64,000 nucleotides of DNA from Psychroflexus lacisalsi (GTDB lineage: Bacteria; Bacteroidota; Bacteroidia; Flavobacteriales; Flavobacteriaceae), in contig NZ_JAIQYZ010000006.1 of NCBI RefSeq assembly GCF_020164495.1, positions 84,733 to 148,732 of the forward strand, given 5' to 3'. Shown in pieces: positions 36,385 to 44,750 of the stretch. A program made the translations under genes and the position numbers. The stretch's first letter is position 1, and each line of letters opens with the position of its first letter. The notes beneath the pieces were generated by a model. That model saw only the letters and a program-made list of their open reading frames with translations, was not told the DNA's origin and searched no databases.

Positions 36385-37923
36385 ATGGCACAAGAACAAG
36401 ACAAATTCAAAAAAGTAATATCCCACGCTAAAGAGTATGGGTACATTTTTTCTTCGAGCGAGATCTATGACGGGTTAAGCGCAGTCTACGATTACGGACA
36501 AAACGGGGTAGAACTAAAAAACAACATCAAAGCTTATTGGTGGAAAAGCATGGTACAACTTCACGAAGAAATTGTTGGCCTGGATGCTGCCATCCTGATG
36601 CACCCAAATACCTGGAAAGCTTCAGGTCACGTGGACGCCTTTAACGATCCTATGATCGACAACAAGGATTCTAAAAAAAGATACAGGGCCGATGTTCTGG
36701 TTGAAGATTATGTAGAAAAAATTGAGCAAAAAGCTCAAAAAGAAATTGCCAAAGCAAGGAAACGCTTTGGAGATAAATTTGACGAGCAGGAGTTTGTCAC
36801 TACACATCCTAGAGTGGTCAAGTACAGAGCCCAGTCCAAGGAAATTCTTACACGTTTAGCAAACTCGTTAACCGATGAAGATCTAGACGACGTCAAAGCG
36901 CTTATTGAAGAACTTGAGATTGCTTGTCCTGTGAGTGGATCCAGGGACTGGACCAACGTGAAACAATTTAACCTGATGTTTGGAACCAAATTAGGTGCAT
37001 CAGCTGAATCGGCTTCAGATTTATACTTAAGGCCCGAAACCGCACAGGGGATTTTTGTAAACTTTTCAAATGTTCAAAAAACCGGGCGAATGAAGATTCC
37101 GTTTGGAATCGCACAGATAGGAAAAGCCTTCAGGAATGAAATTGTGGCCAGACAATTCATTTTCCGTCAACGTGAGTTTGAGCAAATGGAAATGCAATAT
37201 TTTGTGCGTCCGGGCGATGAACTTAAGTGGTTTGAACACTGGAAAGACATTAGATCCAAATGGCACAGATCATTAGGTCTTGGTGAAGAAAATTACAGAT
37301 TCCATGATCACGAAAAGATGGCGCATTATGCCAATGCTGCTACAGATATTGAATTTAATTTTCCTTTCGGCTTTAAAGAATTAGAAGGAATTCATTCCAG
37401 AACAGACTTTGACTTAAAGGCTCACGAAAACCTATCTGGGAAAAAGTTACAATTTTATGATCCAGAGCTGGGCAAAAATTATGTGCCTTACGTCATTGAA
37501 ACTTCAGTAGGACTAGACAGAATGTTTTTGGCCGTATTTTCTAGCGCTTTGCAAGAGGAGACCCTAGAGGATGGAAGCACCAGAACAGTGTTAAAAATAC
37601 CTTCAGTGATTGCGCCGGTAAAAGCTGCGGTGTTCCCACTTATCAAAAAAGATGGATTACCAGAAATTGCTCAGGAGATTTTGAAAGATTTACAATGGGA
37701 CTTTAATGTGATGTACGACGAGAAAGATGCTGTAGGAAGACGTTACAGAAGGCAAGATGCTGCTGGGACACCGTTTTGTATTACGGTAGATCATGACACC
37801 AAAGAAGATAACTCTGTCACTATACGCTACAGGGATACCATGGAGCAGAAGCGTGTTCCAATATCTGAAGTAAAATCAATAATTCAACAGAATATTGATT
37901 TTAAAACTTGGCTGGATATTTAA
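36385..37923 (+). CDS. glyQS: Glycyl-tRNA synthetase (alpha2 type)
   Basis: About 512 residues. It is the class II homodimeric glycyl-tRNA synthetase, with motif 2 in FRNEIVARQFIFRQREFEQM and the strand YFVRPGD, motif 3 in VIETSVGLDRMFLA, and a C-terminal anticodon-binding domain (from about residue 410, IAPVKAAVFPL). It charges tRNA-Gly in the cytoplasm. The start is the ATG at 36385 (MAQEQDKFKKV), because the frame upstream overlaps promoter-like sequence. It is a single gene, divergent from comF. Confidence 0.96.
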   Translation: MAQEQDKFKKVISHAKEYGYIFSSSEIYDGLSAVYDYGQNGVELKNNIKAYWWKSMVQLHEEIVGLDAAILMHPNTWKASGHVDAFNDPMIDNKDSKKRYRADVLVEDYVEKIEQKAQKEIAKARKRFGDKFDEQEFVTTHPRVVKYRAQSKEILTRLANSLTDEDLDDVKALIEELEIACPVSGSRDWTNVKQFNLMFGTKLGASAESASDLYLRPETAQGIFVNFSNVQKTGRMKIPFGIAQIGKAFRNEIVARQFIFRQREFEQMEMQYFVRPGDELKWFEHWKDIRSKWHRSLGLGEENYRFHDHEKMAHYANAATDIEFNFPFGFKELEGIHSRTDFDLKAHENLSGKKLQFYDPELGKNYVPYVIETSVGLDRMFLAVFSSALQEETLEDGSTRTVLKIPSVIAPVKAAVFPLIKKDGLPEIAQEILKDLQWDFNVMYDEKDAVGRRYRRQDAAGTPFCITVDHDTKEDNSVTIRYRDTMEQKRVPISEVKSIIQQNIDFKTWLDI

Positions 37924-38004
37924 AAATTTATGATTTTTTTGAGATCATCATATTGATAATTAATTGTTAACCGTGCTTTAACAGCAAAAACAGTGATAAA
38001 GCAT

Positions 38005-38012
38005 TAGTTTTG
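38005..38012 (+). promoter_or_regulatory. Candidate -7 element of the YtxH operon
   Basis: TAGTTTTG fits TAnnTTTG and lies 25 bp before the ATG at 38038. The -33 region has only TTTA at a suitable distance. Confidence 0.4.
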
Positions 38013-38037
38013 TGTTAAACATTAAAAAATATTTAAA

Positions 38038-38382
38038 ATGGCAAATAACACAGGGAATACAATTTTAGCATTGTTAACAGGAACAGCTGTTGGTGTAGGT
38101 TTAGGATTGTTATACGCTCCTCAAAGCGGTAAAAAAACAAGAAAGCAACTTAGAGATGAGTCGGATCATTTACAAGATAACTTGAATAAAAAGTATAAAG
38201 AAACTTCATCTCAACTAAGTGAGTATGCAGCTGAAGCTAAAAAAAATATTGAAGAAAAATTAGAAAAAACATTTTCTTCAGTAAATAATAAGGCTGACGA
38301 TATGCTTACAAAACTTGAAGGCGAACTAGGGGAACTTAAAAAGAAAAACTCTGACCTTCAGAAAGAATTGAAAAAGAAATAA
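38038..38382 (+). CDS. YtxH domain-containing protein
   Basis: A 114-residue protein with one N-terminal membrane or membrane-associated segment (ILALLTGTAVGVGLGLLYAP) ending in the YtxH signature APQSGKKTRKQL, then a long charged coiled coil (about residues 40-114). YtxH proteins are general-stress proteins in Bacillus; no biochemical role is firm. It is the first gene of a three-gene operon with a holin-like membrane protein (18 bp later) and a small protein, a group often seen together in Bacteroidota. Confidence 0.85.
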   Translation: MANNTGNTILALLTGTAVGVGLGLLYAPQSGKKTRKQLRDESDHLQDNLNKKYKETSSQLSEYAAEAKKNIEEKLEKTFSSVNNKADDMLTKLEGELGELKKKNSDLQKELKKK

Positions 38383-38400
38383 TTCAACTAATTATTTTTT

Positions 38401-38772
38401 ATGAAGAATTCAATCGGAAATCATTTTGAAAATCTTTCACAAGATACTAAAGATGCGATAGATAATTCCATAAAATACTACAAGTTAGACCTCCTTAAAA
38501 AAACTGCTTTAAGTTTGATTATTGGAGGTCAATTTGTTCTTAAGATCGGTATTCTTGTCTTAGTATTATTTTTTGTGTCTATTGGTCTTTCTTTTTTGAT
38601 AGGTAATAAATTGGGGACAGTTTCTTACGGCTTTTTTGTTGTAGGGGGTTTTTATTTATTTATTCTTATTATAATCAGTTTATTTGGAAAAAAACTATTG
38701 GAGAAACCAGTTTTTAATCTTCTGAATAAGATTTTATATTTAAACGACGATTTGAAAGATGATAAGTCATGA
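38401..38772 (+). CDS. Phage-holin-like (Phage_holin_3_6/DUF1469 type) membrane protein
   Basis: A 123-residue protein with an amphipathic N-terminal helix and two strong hydrophobic segments (about residues 45-68 and 75-98) joined by IGNKLGTVSYG. The layout matches the chromosomal holin-3_6-like family rather than a phage lysis gene; no phage genes are nearby. It is probably a stress-related membrane protein acting with the YtxH protein. The last bases overlap the next gene as ATGA. Confidence 0.75.
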   Translation: MKNSIGNHFENLSQDTKDAIDNSIKYYKLDLLKKTALSLIIGGQFVLKIGILVLVLFFVSIGLSFLIGNKLGTVSYGFFVVGGFYLFILIIISLFGKKLLEKPVFNLLNKILYLNDDLKDDKS

Positions 38773-38984
38773 AAAAATATAATTCATTTAAAGAAATCGA
38801 TCAAGATTTAAAACTCTTGAAAGTTCAAGCTGAAATAAGTAAGCAGAAAGTCAATATTGATTTGGCTTACATCAAGCGAGCATTTTCATTCACCAATATA
38901 TTTGCAGAGCTAGTGTCTTATTTTGGGCAAAGAGCGATTTATGCAAGAATAGGAAATCAAATTTTAAGGAAATTTGGGTTATAA
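38769..38984 (+). CDS. Small conserved protein of the YtxH operon
   Basis: A 71-residue protein with a charged N-terminal helix (FKEIDQDLKLLKVQAEISKQ) and a C-terminal part with moderate hydrophobicity (FTNIFAELVSYFGQRAIYAR). No domain is recognised. The start ATG overlaps the stop of the holin-like gene (ATGA), so expression is coupled. A strong terminator follows 20 bp later. The role is presumably shared with YtxH in envelope stress, by position only. Confidence 0.7.
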   Translation: MKKYNSFKEIDQDLKLLKVQAEISKQKVNIDLAYIKRAFSFTNIFAELVSYFGQRAIYARIGNQILRKFGL

Positions 38985-39004
38985 CTATTGATTTTATTGA
39001 AACT

Positions 39005-39038
39005 AAAAAGGCCTGTAATTTTGATTACAGGCCTTTTT
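39005..39038. terminator. Bidirectional terminator between the YtxH operon and the SPFH gene
   Basis: Fifteen-base perfect arms (AAAAAGGCCTGTAAT at 39005-39019; 39024-39038) with a 4-nt loop, an A-run on one side and a T-run on the other, between convergent genes. Confidence 0.9.
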
Positions 39039-39057
39039 AATTAGAACTTACTTAAGT

Positions 39058-40014
39058 TTATTTACTTTCTTTCGAATCATCCTTGGCTTTTTGCTCTTTT
39101 CGCTCATTTTGCTTTTTCATTTCTTCGCCTATTTGGCTTGAAGCAGTAAAAGAAGCAATCATATCGTTCAGCATATTACTTCCTGCTTCTGGAGCATTGG
39201 GTAACAAAATTAAATTAGAATTGGATTGACTACCGACAGACTGCAGCGTATCGTAATGCTGCGTCACAACGATTAAAGCAGATGCTTCCTGAGAATTGAT
39301 ACCAACATTGTTCAGTACCTCTACACTTTCCTCCAGACCTCTGGCTATCTCTCTACGCTGATCGGCGATACCCTGACCTTGAAGACGCTTGCTTTCTGCT
39401 TCCGCTCTGGCGACTGCTACGATTTTAATTCGTTCTGCTTCTCCTTCAAATTCAGCAGCTACTTTTTCGCGTTCTGAGGCGTTGATTCTGTTCATGGAAT
39501 CCTTTACCTTCTCGTCTGGATCAATGTCCGTCACGAGTGTTCTAATGATATCATACCCATAGTCGAGCATGGCATCATTAAGTTCTGTTTTCACAGCGTT
39601 GGCAATATCATCTTTACGTTCAAAGACATCATCCAACTTCATCTTAGGAACTTCAGCACGAACAACGTCAAATACATAAGAAGTTATCTGAGCGCTTGGG
39701 CTTTCCAGCTTGTAGAACGCATCATAGATTTTAGATCTTGTGACCTGATATTGAACCGAAACTTTTAAATGGACAAACACATCGTCCTTTGTTTTTGTTT
39801 CAACATTGACATCCAGCTGCTGAATTTTCAAATTGATTCTTCCAGCGATTTTGTCTACTACTGGAATTTTGAAATGCAAGCCTGAATTTCTTAAAACTTG
39901 AAAACGTCCAAAGCGTTCCACAAGCGCAGCAGTTTGTTGTTTTACCGTGAAAATGCCGCTTATAATGATGAAAAAAACAATCACCACTACAAAAATACTT
40001 AGTATTGATCCCAT
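39058..40014 (-). CDS. SPFH/Band 7 (stomatin-like, QmcA-type) membrane protein
   Basis: A 318-residue protein: an N-terminal membrane helix (ILSIFVVVIVFFIIISGIF), then the Band 7 domain (QQTAALVERFGRFQVLRNSG, LHFKIPVVDK) and a coiled region with AEFEGEAERIKIVAVARAEAESKRLQG. Such proteins oligomerise on the inner membrane and organise lipid domains or regulate FtsH-like proteases. In many bacteria an NfeD-type partner is adjacent; none is present here. It lies 70 bp after gltX on the same strand. Confidence 0.93.
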   Translation of the reverse strand: MGSILSIFVVVIVFFIIISGIFTVKQQTAALVERFGRFQVLRNSGLHFKIPVVDKIAGRINLKIQQLDVNVETKTKDDVFVHLKVSVQYQVTRSKIYDAFYKLESPSAQITSYVFDVVRAEVPKMKLDDVFERKDDIANAVKTELNDAMLDYGYDIIRTLVTDIDPDEKVKDSMNRINASEREKVAAEFEGEAERIKIVAVARAEAESKRLQGQGIADQRREIARGLEESVEVLNNVGINSQEASALIVVTQHYDTLQSVGSQSNSNLILLPNAPEAGSNMLNDMIASFTASSQIGEEMKKQNERKEQKAKDDSKESK

Positions 40015-40084
40015 ATTAAATAATTAGATTATTCAATAAAAATAGAACTTTAAGTCTATTAATAGTGTTTATTAACTTAAAAAG

Positions 40085-41602
40085 TTATGACAATTCTTCA
40101 ATGGCAAAATTAAGTCTGGAAATGGTTTCAGCTTTACCAATTGATGTAGCAATATGAAAGGCATCTGGGCCTTGCATAGCACCAACTAGCGATAAGCGTA
40201 AAGGTTGCATAATTTTTCCAAAACCAAGATCCTGGGTGTTGATCCAATCTTTGACTTCCGACTGAACATTGCTTTGAGAAAAGTCCTCGATACTTTCAAG
40301 CTTACCTATTAAGGCACGCATCCATTCCTGAGAATCTTTTTTCCAGGCCTTCTTTGCAGATTTTTCATCAAATGCTGTAGGCGCTTTAAAATAGAAAGAT
40401 GACAATTCCCAAAATTCTGAAACAAACGTCGCACGCTCTCTTATGGTTTTGACAACTTCTTCTATATAGGATTTGTCTGCTTTGACCCCTTTCTCTTCTA
40501 GAATTGGCATAAATTGGTCAACCAATTCTCCCGCAGGTCTTTCTTGCAGGTAATGATGCTGGAACCATTCTGTTTTTTCAGGATCAAATTTAGCACCAGA
40601 TTTATGCACCCGTGTTAATTCAAACTTTTGACTCATCTCTTCTAATGAGAAAAATTCCTGATCGGTTCCATCATTCCAGCCAAGAAGAGCTAACATGTTG
40701 GTCAAGGTTTCCGGAAGGTAGCCTTCTTCTCTGTAACCTGCAGAGACATTGCCAGTTTCCGGATCTTTCCATTCTATTGGAAACACAGGAAATCCAAGTT
40801 GATCACCATCACGTTTGCTCAATTTTCCTTTTCCGCTAGGTTTAAGAATAAGCGGCAGGTGAGCAAATTTTGGCACCTCCCAACCAAAGGCTTGATAGAG
40901 AGAAACGTGAAGTGGAAGCGAAGGCAACCACTCTTCGCCTCTTATCACATGCGTGATGCGCATCAGGTGGTCATCCACAATATTGGCCAGGTGATACGTA
41001 GGCATCCCGTCGCTTTTGAAAAGTATCTTGTCATCCAGAACTTCAGTATCGACTTCAATGTAACCTCTTATCTCATCGTGAAATTCCAAAGTTTTATGTG
41101 CTTCGGTTTTAAAACGAATCACATAGTCATCGTTTTTATCTAATCTTTCTTTTAGCTCTTCTAAAGAAAGGCTAAGAGAATTATTCAAAGCATCTCTGTT
41201 TTTTGGACCGTAACTGAATTTTGTACCTTCTTTTTCAGCTTCTTTTCGCTTGGCGTCTAGCTCCTCTGCGGTATCAAACGCATAATAGGCGCGGCCATTG
41301 TCAATGAGTTTGTCGACGTATTCTTCATAGATATCCTTGCGCTCGCTTTGTTTGTATGGACCGCAATCTCCAGGTTTCTCCGGACCTTCATCGTAAGAAA
41401 TATTACACCAGGTCAAGCTTTCTTTAATATACTCTTCAGCACCTTCTACAAATCTGTTTTGGTCTGTATCTTCAATTCTTAACAAGAAATCACCGTTGTG
41501 TTTTTTGGCAAATAAGTAATTATACAAAGCCGTTCTTAGACCACCGATGTGTAAAGGACCTGTTGGGCTTGGTGCAAATCTTACTCTTACTTTCGTATCC
41601 AT
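40085..41602 (-). CDS. gltX: Glutamyl-tRNA synthetase
   Basis: About 505 residues. It is a class I synthetase with the HIGH-type motif APSPTGPLHIGGLRTA near the N-terminus and the KMSKS-type motif GKGKLSKRDGD at about residue 250. The C-terminal anticodon-binding part is helical. It charges tRNA-Glu (and possibly tRNA-Gln in organisms with GatCAB). The start is the ATG at 41602 (MDTKVRVRFAP); a GTG five codons upstream is less likely. Confidence 0.96.
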   Translation of the reverse strand: MDTKVRVRFAPSPTGPLHIGGLRTALYNYLFAKKHNGDFLLRIEDTDQNRFVEGAEEYIKESLTWCNISYDEGPEKPGDCGPYKQSERKDIYEEYVDKLIDNGRAYYAFDTAEELDAKRKEAEKEGTKFSYGPKNRDALNNSLSLSLEELKERLDKNDDYVIRFKTEAHKTLEFHDEIRGYIEVDTEVLDDKILFKSDGMPTYHLANIVDDHLMRITHVIRGEEWLPSLPLHVSLYQAFGWEVPKFAHLPLILKPSGKGKLSKRDGDQLGFPVFPIEWKDPETGNVSAGYREEGYLPETLTNMLALLGWNDGTDQEFFSLEEMSQKFELTRVHKSGAKFDPEKTEWFQHHYLQERPAGELVDQFMPILEEKGVKADKSYIEEVVKTIRERATFVSEFWELSSFYFKAPTAFDEKSAKKAWKKDSQEWMRALIGKLESIEDFSQSNVQSEVKDWINTQDLGFGKIMQPLRLSLVGAMQGPDAFHIATSIGKAETISRLNFAIEELS

Positions 41603-41756
41603 TGTCTGTTTTTTCACAAAGATAAAATATATTGCTGTTCATCCCTATGCAAATCCAGGTTAAGGTCAATTGAAAATTGCAAGCCAAAACGAGTTGAATA
41701 AAAATGTACATTTAGTTATCAGAAACCGAAGGCTTCTGTTTCTAAAAATTAAACCT

Positions 41757-42134
41757 ATGAAAACTCACAAGACCCTCCTGAATTTCCTGCTTCTCATTGC
41801 CGTAATGCTTTTCACTACCTATGAAACTGCCGCTCAAATAGAATTTGAGCTCCAGCCTTCCCAAAGTATGTCCATCACCGGGAAAGGCCCGGGTCAGGAT
41901 GCGGCTAAGAATCCATTTGAAGGCGAAGACTGCCTTGTTCTGGTGGAAAACATCGGTAAGGTTACTTTTGCAGCAAGAACCCAGCAAAAAGGCCAGAAGT
42001 ATCTTAAGTCTACATCTGTAGCTCCAGGGAAAACTGAAAGAATCCAGCTACCAAAAAACTATGAGTTGTATCTGGACACCACCTCTGAAGGCACAGCTCT
42101 GGCCAGACTAAGTTTTAAGAAACAGGAGGATTAA
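41757..42134 (+). CDS. Small exported protein, unknown function
   Basis: About 125 residues from the ATG at 41757, with a signal peptide (MKTHKTLLNFLLLIAVMLFT then TYETAAQ). The mature part is about 100 residues, predicted mostly beta, with one Cys (GEDCLVLVENIG). The pattern is of a small periplasmic or surface beta-sandwich (VAPGKTERIQLPKNYELYL). No family is recognised. The GC content is higher than in the accessory genes that follow. It is divergent from gltX. Confidence 0.65.
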   Translation: MKTHKTLLNFLLLIAVMLFTTYETAAQIEFELQPSQSMSITGKGPGQDAAKNPFEGEDCLVLVENIGKVTFAARTQQKGQKYLKSTSVAPGKTERIQLPKNYELYLDTTSEGTALARLSFKKQED

Positions 42135-42198
42135 TGGGTGGCGATACATCCGTGAAGACTGATATAGGTCAAATTTATTTTTATACTAAAAAGTTATA

Positions 42199-42206
42199 TA
42201 TATTTG
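42199..42206 (+). promoter_or_regulatory. Candidate -7 element for the esterase gene
   Basis: TATATTTG matches TAnnTTTG and lies 35 bp before the ATG at 42241. No clear -33 element is seen in the AT-rich sequence upstream. Confidence 0.35.
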
Positions 42207-42240
42207 ACTACATAATATTGTATTTCTTAATTTGAAAAGA

Positions 42241-43416
42241 ATGAAGAATATCATGAGATTTTTGATTTTTCTAATTTGTTTTATCTCTATAAATAATCTT
42301 TGGGGGCAAGCAATAGGGAACGTTGATAAAATTAAAATTCAATCAGAAGTTTTAAATCAGAGCCGTGAGATTCTGATTTATACACCAGCTTATTACAAAG
42401 AATCAGAGTATCAACATTTTGATGTTGTTTTTGTGTTTGATGCTCAGAACAGGCAATTTTTCGATTTAACTCATTCAATTATTAGCTTTTTAGATGAAAG
42501 TAATCCTGTAAATCCATTTATAGTTGTTGGAATATCAGCATATACTGGAAAGGAAGAATACGCTAGGAATGATGACTTTTTACCATATCCTAAATATGAT
42601 AAAATTGAAGATAATTTTTATGGTTATGGACATGCTAATAGAGAGAGATTTACTCAATATCTTAATCAAGAAGTTATCCCTTTACTCAACAAAAAATATC
42701 GTATTACTTCTAAAAGATTAGCCGTTGGACATTCACTAGGTGCGTCTTATGTGTTATCAACATTAATTAATAATCCAAGTTTATTTAGTTCTCATATTGC
42801 AATTTCTCCGAATTTTAAATTTGATGAAGAACGACTCGCGAATGAGTTTATCAATAATGATTTTAGTGAAATGACTGAAAATAAGTTTTTGTTTTTATCC
42901 CATGCTGATGAAGATAACTATTGGAAAGGATGGAAGAAGTCAAGAGAGAGGGTTTATGAGTTTTTGAATTCTAAAGCAGTTCCAAATATTTCTTATGTCA
43001 TAAAAAACTATGAGGATAAAACACATTTAACCTCATTTTTATCAGCTATTCATGATGGTATGAAAGAATACATAAAATACATAGACTCTTTGCCAATCAA
43101 AAAATACAATGTTGATATTACTATTAAAGTCCCTAATAAGACTGATGAAGTCTATATTACTGGAAATCAAAAAGTACTTGGAGACTGGGAAGAAGGAAGA
43201 ATAAAAATGGACAGTATTAGTCCGTTTGAAAGAAGAATTTTTCTTAATTTAAAAGACAAAACTCAAATAAGATTTACTAATGGCAACTCAAAATCGAATA
43301 AAGTTGCTGATATAGAAAATTATGACTTGCCTTGGTTTTTCTACATTCCAATTAGCGCTGAATATGAAAGAAATTTAAATTTTAAAGTTATTGATTGGAC
43401 TGAGAATTCATTTTAA
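42241..43416 (+). CDS. Exported esterase-D-like alpha/beta hydrolase with C-terminal CBM20-like domain
   Basis: About 391 residues from the ATG at 42241 (MKNIMRFLIFLICFI); a TTG three codons earlier is possible. A signal peptide ends near NNLWGQA. The esterase domain has SREILIYTPAYY, the nucleophile elbow VGHSLGASYV and a His in EDKTHLTSFLSA. The C-terminal ~95 residues contain VYITGNQKVLGDWEEG, typical of a starch-binding-type (CBM20-like) beta-sandwich. Relatives hydrolyse siderophore esters or acylated sugars; the substrate here is unknown. It opens a run of accessory plus-strand genes that are more AT-rich than the flanks. Confidence 0.82.
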   Translation: MKNIMRFLIFLICFISINNLWGQAIGNVDKIKIQSEVLNQSREILIYTPAYYKESEYQHFDVVFVFDAQNRQFFDLTHSIISFLDESNPVNPFIVVGISAYTGKEEYARNDDFLPYPKYDKIEDNFYGYGHANRERFTQYLNQEVIPLLNKKYRITSKRLAVGHSLGASYVLSTLINNPSLFSSHIAISPNFKFDEERLANEFINNDFSEMTENKFLFLSHADEDNYWKGWKKSRERVYEFLNSKAVPNISYVIKNYEDKTHLTSFLSAIHDGMKEYIKYIDSLPIKKYNVDITIKVPNKTDEVYITGNQKVLGDWEEGRIKMDSISPFERRIFLNLKDKTQIRFTNGNSKSNKVADIENYDLPWFFYIPISAEYERNLNFKVIDWTENSF

Positions 43417-43439
43417 AACTATGCTAGATTTCTCGCATC

Positions 43440-43556
43440 GCCAATAGCTTCTAAGTGCTAAATTCTGAGTTTGTGTATATTTAAAAAAGTAAAATAAAGT
43501 TAATACTTGCAAGCTTCTTCCCATACTGGAGAACCCTTATGTGAATTAACTAAAGC
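43440..43556 (+). repeat. Intergenic repeat copy A, upstream of the thioredoxin gene
   Basis: Begins GCCAATAGCTTCTAAGTGCT, contains the imperfect palindrome TAGC-N8-GCTA and ends TTAACTAAAGC. It aligns along most of its length with copy B at 44084-44192. It starts 24 bp after the esterase stop and ends 6 bp before the thioredoxin ATG. Confidence 0.55.
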
Positions 43557-43562
43557 ATTATT

Positions 43563-44051
43563 ATGACGGAAAAGATTATTAAATATCAAAATGACTCTGA
43601 AAGAAGATTTAATGAGGAGAAAAACATAAAGACAATTATAAATTATGTTTTCGCTCTTATTCTTTTCTTTTTATCAACTATTGTTGCCGCATTTACATTC
43701 CCCTTTAGATTTATATATAAAAAGGTAATTCGAAGTAATGTCGATTCAAAAATCATACATCCTAATGATAAAAATATAGACGCCGTATTGGCAAAAGAAA
43801 AGTTGGTTCTCATTGACTTTTGGGCAGAGTGGTGTGGACCTTGCATAATGATGAATTCTACAATTGAGAAATTTGCAACCGAATCGAAGAATGTAAAGGT
43901 TTTAAAAGTTAATGCTGATTTAAATAGAAAACTGGTAAGTAGATTTAGAATAAAAGGTTTACCTCAATTCATTCTAATGAAAAATGGAAAAGAAGTTAAG
44001 AGGTATGCAGGGTCAATGACAATTTCTGATTTGAATAATTTTTGTGATTGA
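43563..44051 (+). CDS. Thioredoxin-family protein with membrane-spanning N-terminus
   Basis: A 162-residue protein: a charged N-terminal stretch, one membrane helix (about residues 25-48, INYVFALILFFLSTIVAAF), then a complete thioredoxin domain with the active site WAEWCGPC and the cis-Pro loop KGLPQFIL. The orientation of the domain relative to the membrane is not certain. It is flanked on both sides by copies of a ~110-bp repeat, which suggests duplication or transfer as a unit. It does not have the N-terminal layout of TlpA/ResA. Confidence 0.85.
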   Translation: MTEKIIKYQNDSERRFNEEKNIKTIINYVFALILFFLSTIVAAFTFPFRFIYKKVIRSNVDSKIIHPNDKNIDAVLAKEKLVLIDFWAEWCGPCIMMNSTIEKFATESKNVKVLKVNADLNRKLVSRFRIKGLPQFILMKNGKEVKRYAGSMTISDLNNFCD

Positions 44052-44083
44052 AATAGATTAAACATTACAAAATAGATAGTATA

Positions 44084-44192
44084 GCCAGTAGCCTCTAGGA
44101 GCTAAATACAGAGTTTTGGTAAATTTGAAATAAGGAAATTAAGCTAGTTTTTTACTTACTAGTCTCTATATGAAGAGCCTTAACTCACAAGC
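44084..44192 (+). repeat. Intergenic repeat copy B, downstream of the thioredoxin gene
   Basis: Begins GCCAGTAGCCTCTAGGAGCT with the near-perfect palindrome TAGCCTCTAGGAGCTA and ends CTTAACTCACAAGC. Identity to copy A is highest in the first ~45 bp. It ends 6 bp before the next ATG, the same offset as copy A. Confidence 0.55.
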
Positions 44193-44198
44193 TGAATA

Positions 44199-44729
44199 AT
44201 GAAAATTATTGAAAAGAAAATTAAGCTCGATCTAAACGAGAAATTATCATATTTTAGAATCTCAATTTTTCTTACAGTCGTTTCTATTATTTGTATTTAC
44301 AATGGTACGAAAGGTTTTAGAATCTATTCTTACGAAAATGTTTTTCACACATTAAATAAGATCGGAATCTTTATTTTTTTATTATCAATTATTTTCTTCA
44401 TTATTAATCGTAAAAATTTAAAATTGAAGCATCATAAACTGACTGTAGAGCAGGAGGTTTTTAAGAGAGATCTACAAAAGATGGTCGAACTAAATGATTG
44501 GAATATAAAATTCATTTCTGAAAATTTCATGCTAATAGAAACCGATAGGAATTATTTAAATCATAAATATTTTATTTCAGAAAGTTATGGTGAATTAATT
44601 TACATAGTACTGGAAAATAGGAGTCTATATTTAAAAAGTATTTTTGATTTCAATAAAAATAAAGTATTCACAGTTTCAACAGGTGAAAATAGAATGAATG
44701 AAAAGTTGATCATCAATTTGGCATCATAA
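44199..44729 (+). CDS. Two-helix membrane protein, unknown function
   Basis: A 176-residue protein with two hydrophobic segments (about residues 22-40 and 55-70, around the linker NGTKGFRIYSYENVFHTLNK) and a cytoplasmic C-terminal part of about 100 mostly polar residues rich in Lys, Asn and Ile. No motif is recognised. It starts 6 bp after intergenic repeat copy B, and is followed 21 bp later by the DUF3667 gene. Its low GC content suggests an accessory gene. Confidence 0.6.
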   Translation: MKIIEKKIKLDLNEKLSYFRISIFLTVVSIICIYNGTKGFRIYSYENVFHTLNKIGIFIFLLSIIFFIINRKNLKLKHHKLTVEQEVFKRDLQKMVELNDWNIKFISENFMLIETDRNYLNHKYFISESYGELIYIVLENRSLYLKSIFDFNKNKVFTVSTGENRMNEKLIINLAS

Positions 44730-44750
44730 AATCACGAATTATCAAAAAGA

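Noticed and set aside
38401..38772. Prophage holin
   Set aside because: The holin-like protein sits in a YtxH operon with no lysin, tail or integrase genes; it matches the chromosomal stress-type family.
43440..44192. Integron attC sites around the thioredoxin gene
   Set aside because: The copies are similar to each other, but neither carries a convincing RYYYAAC/GTTRRRY pair and no integrase gene is in the window.
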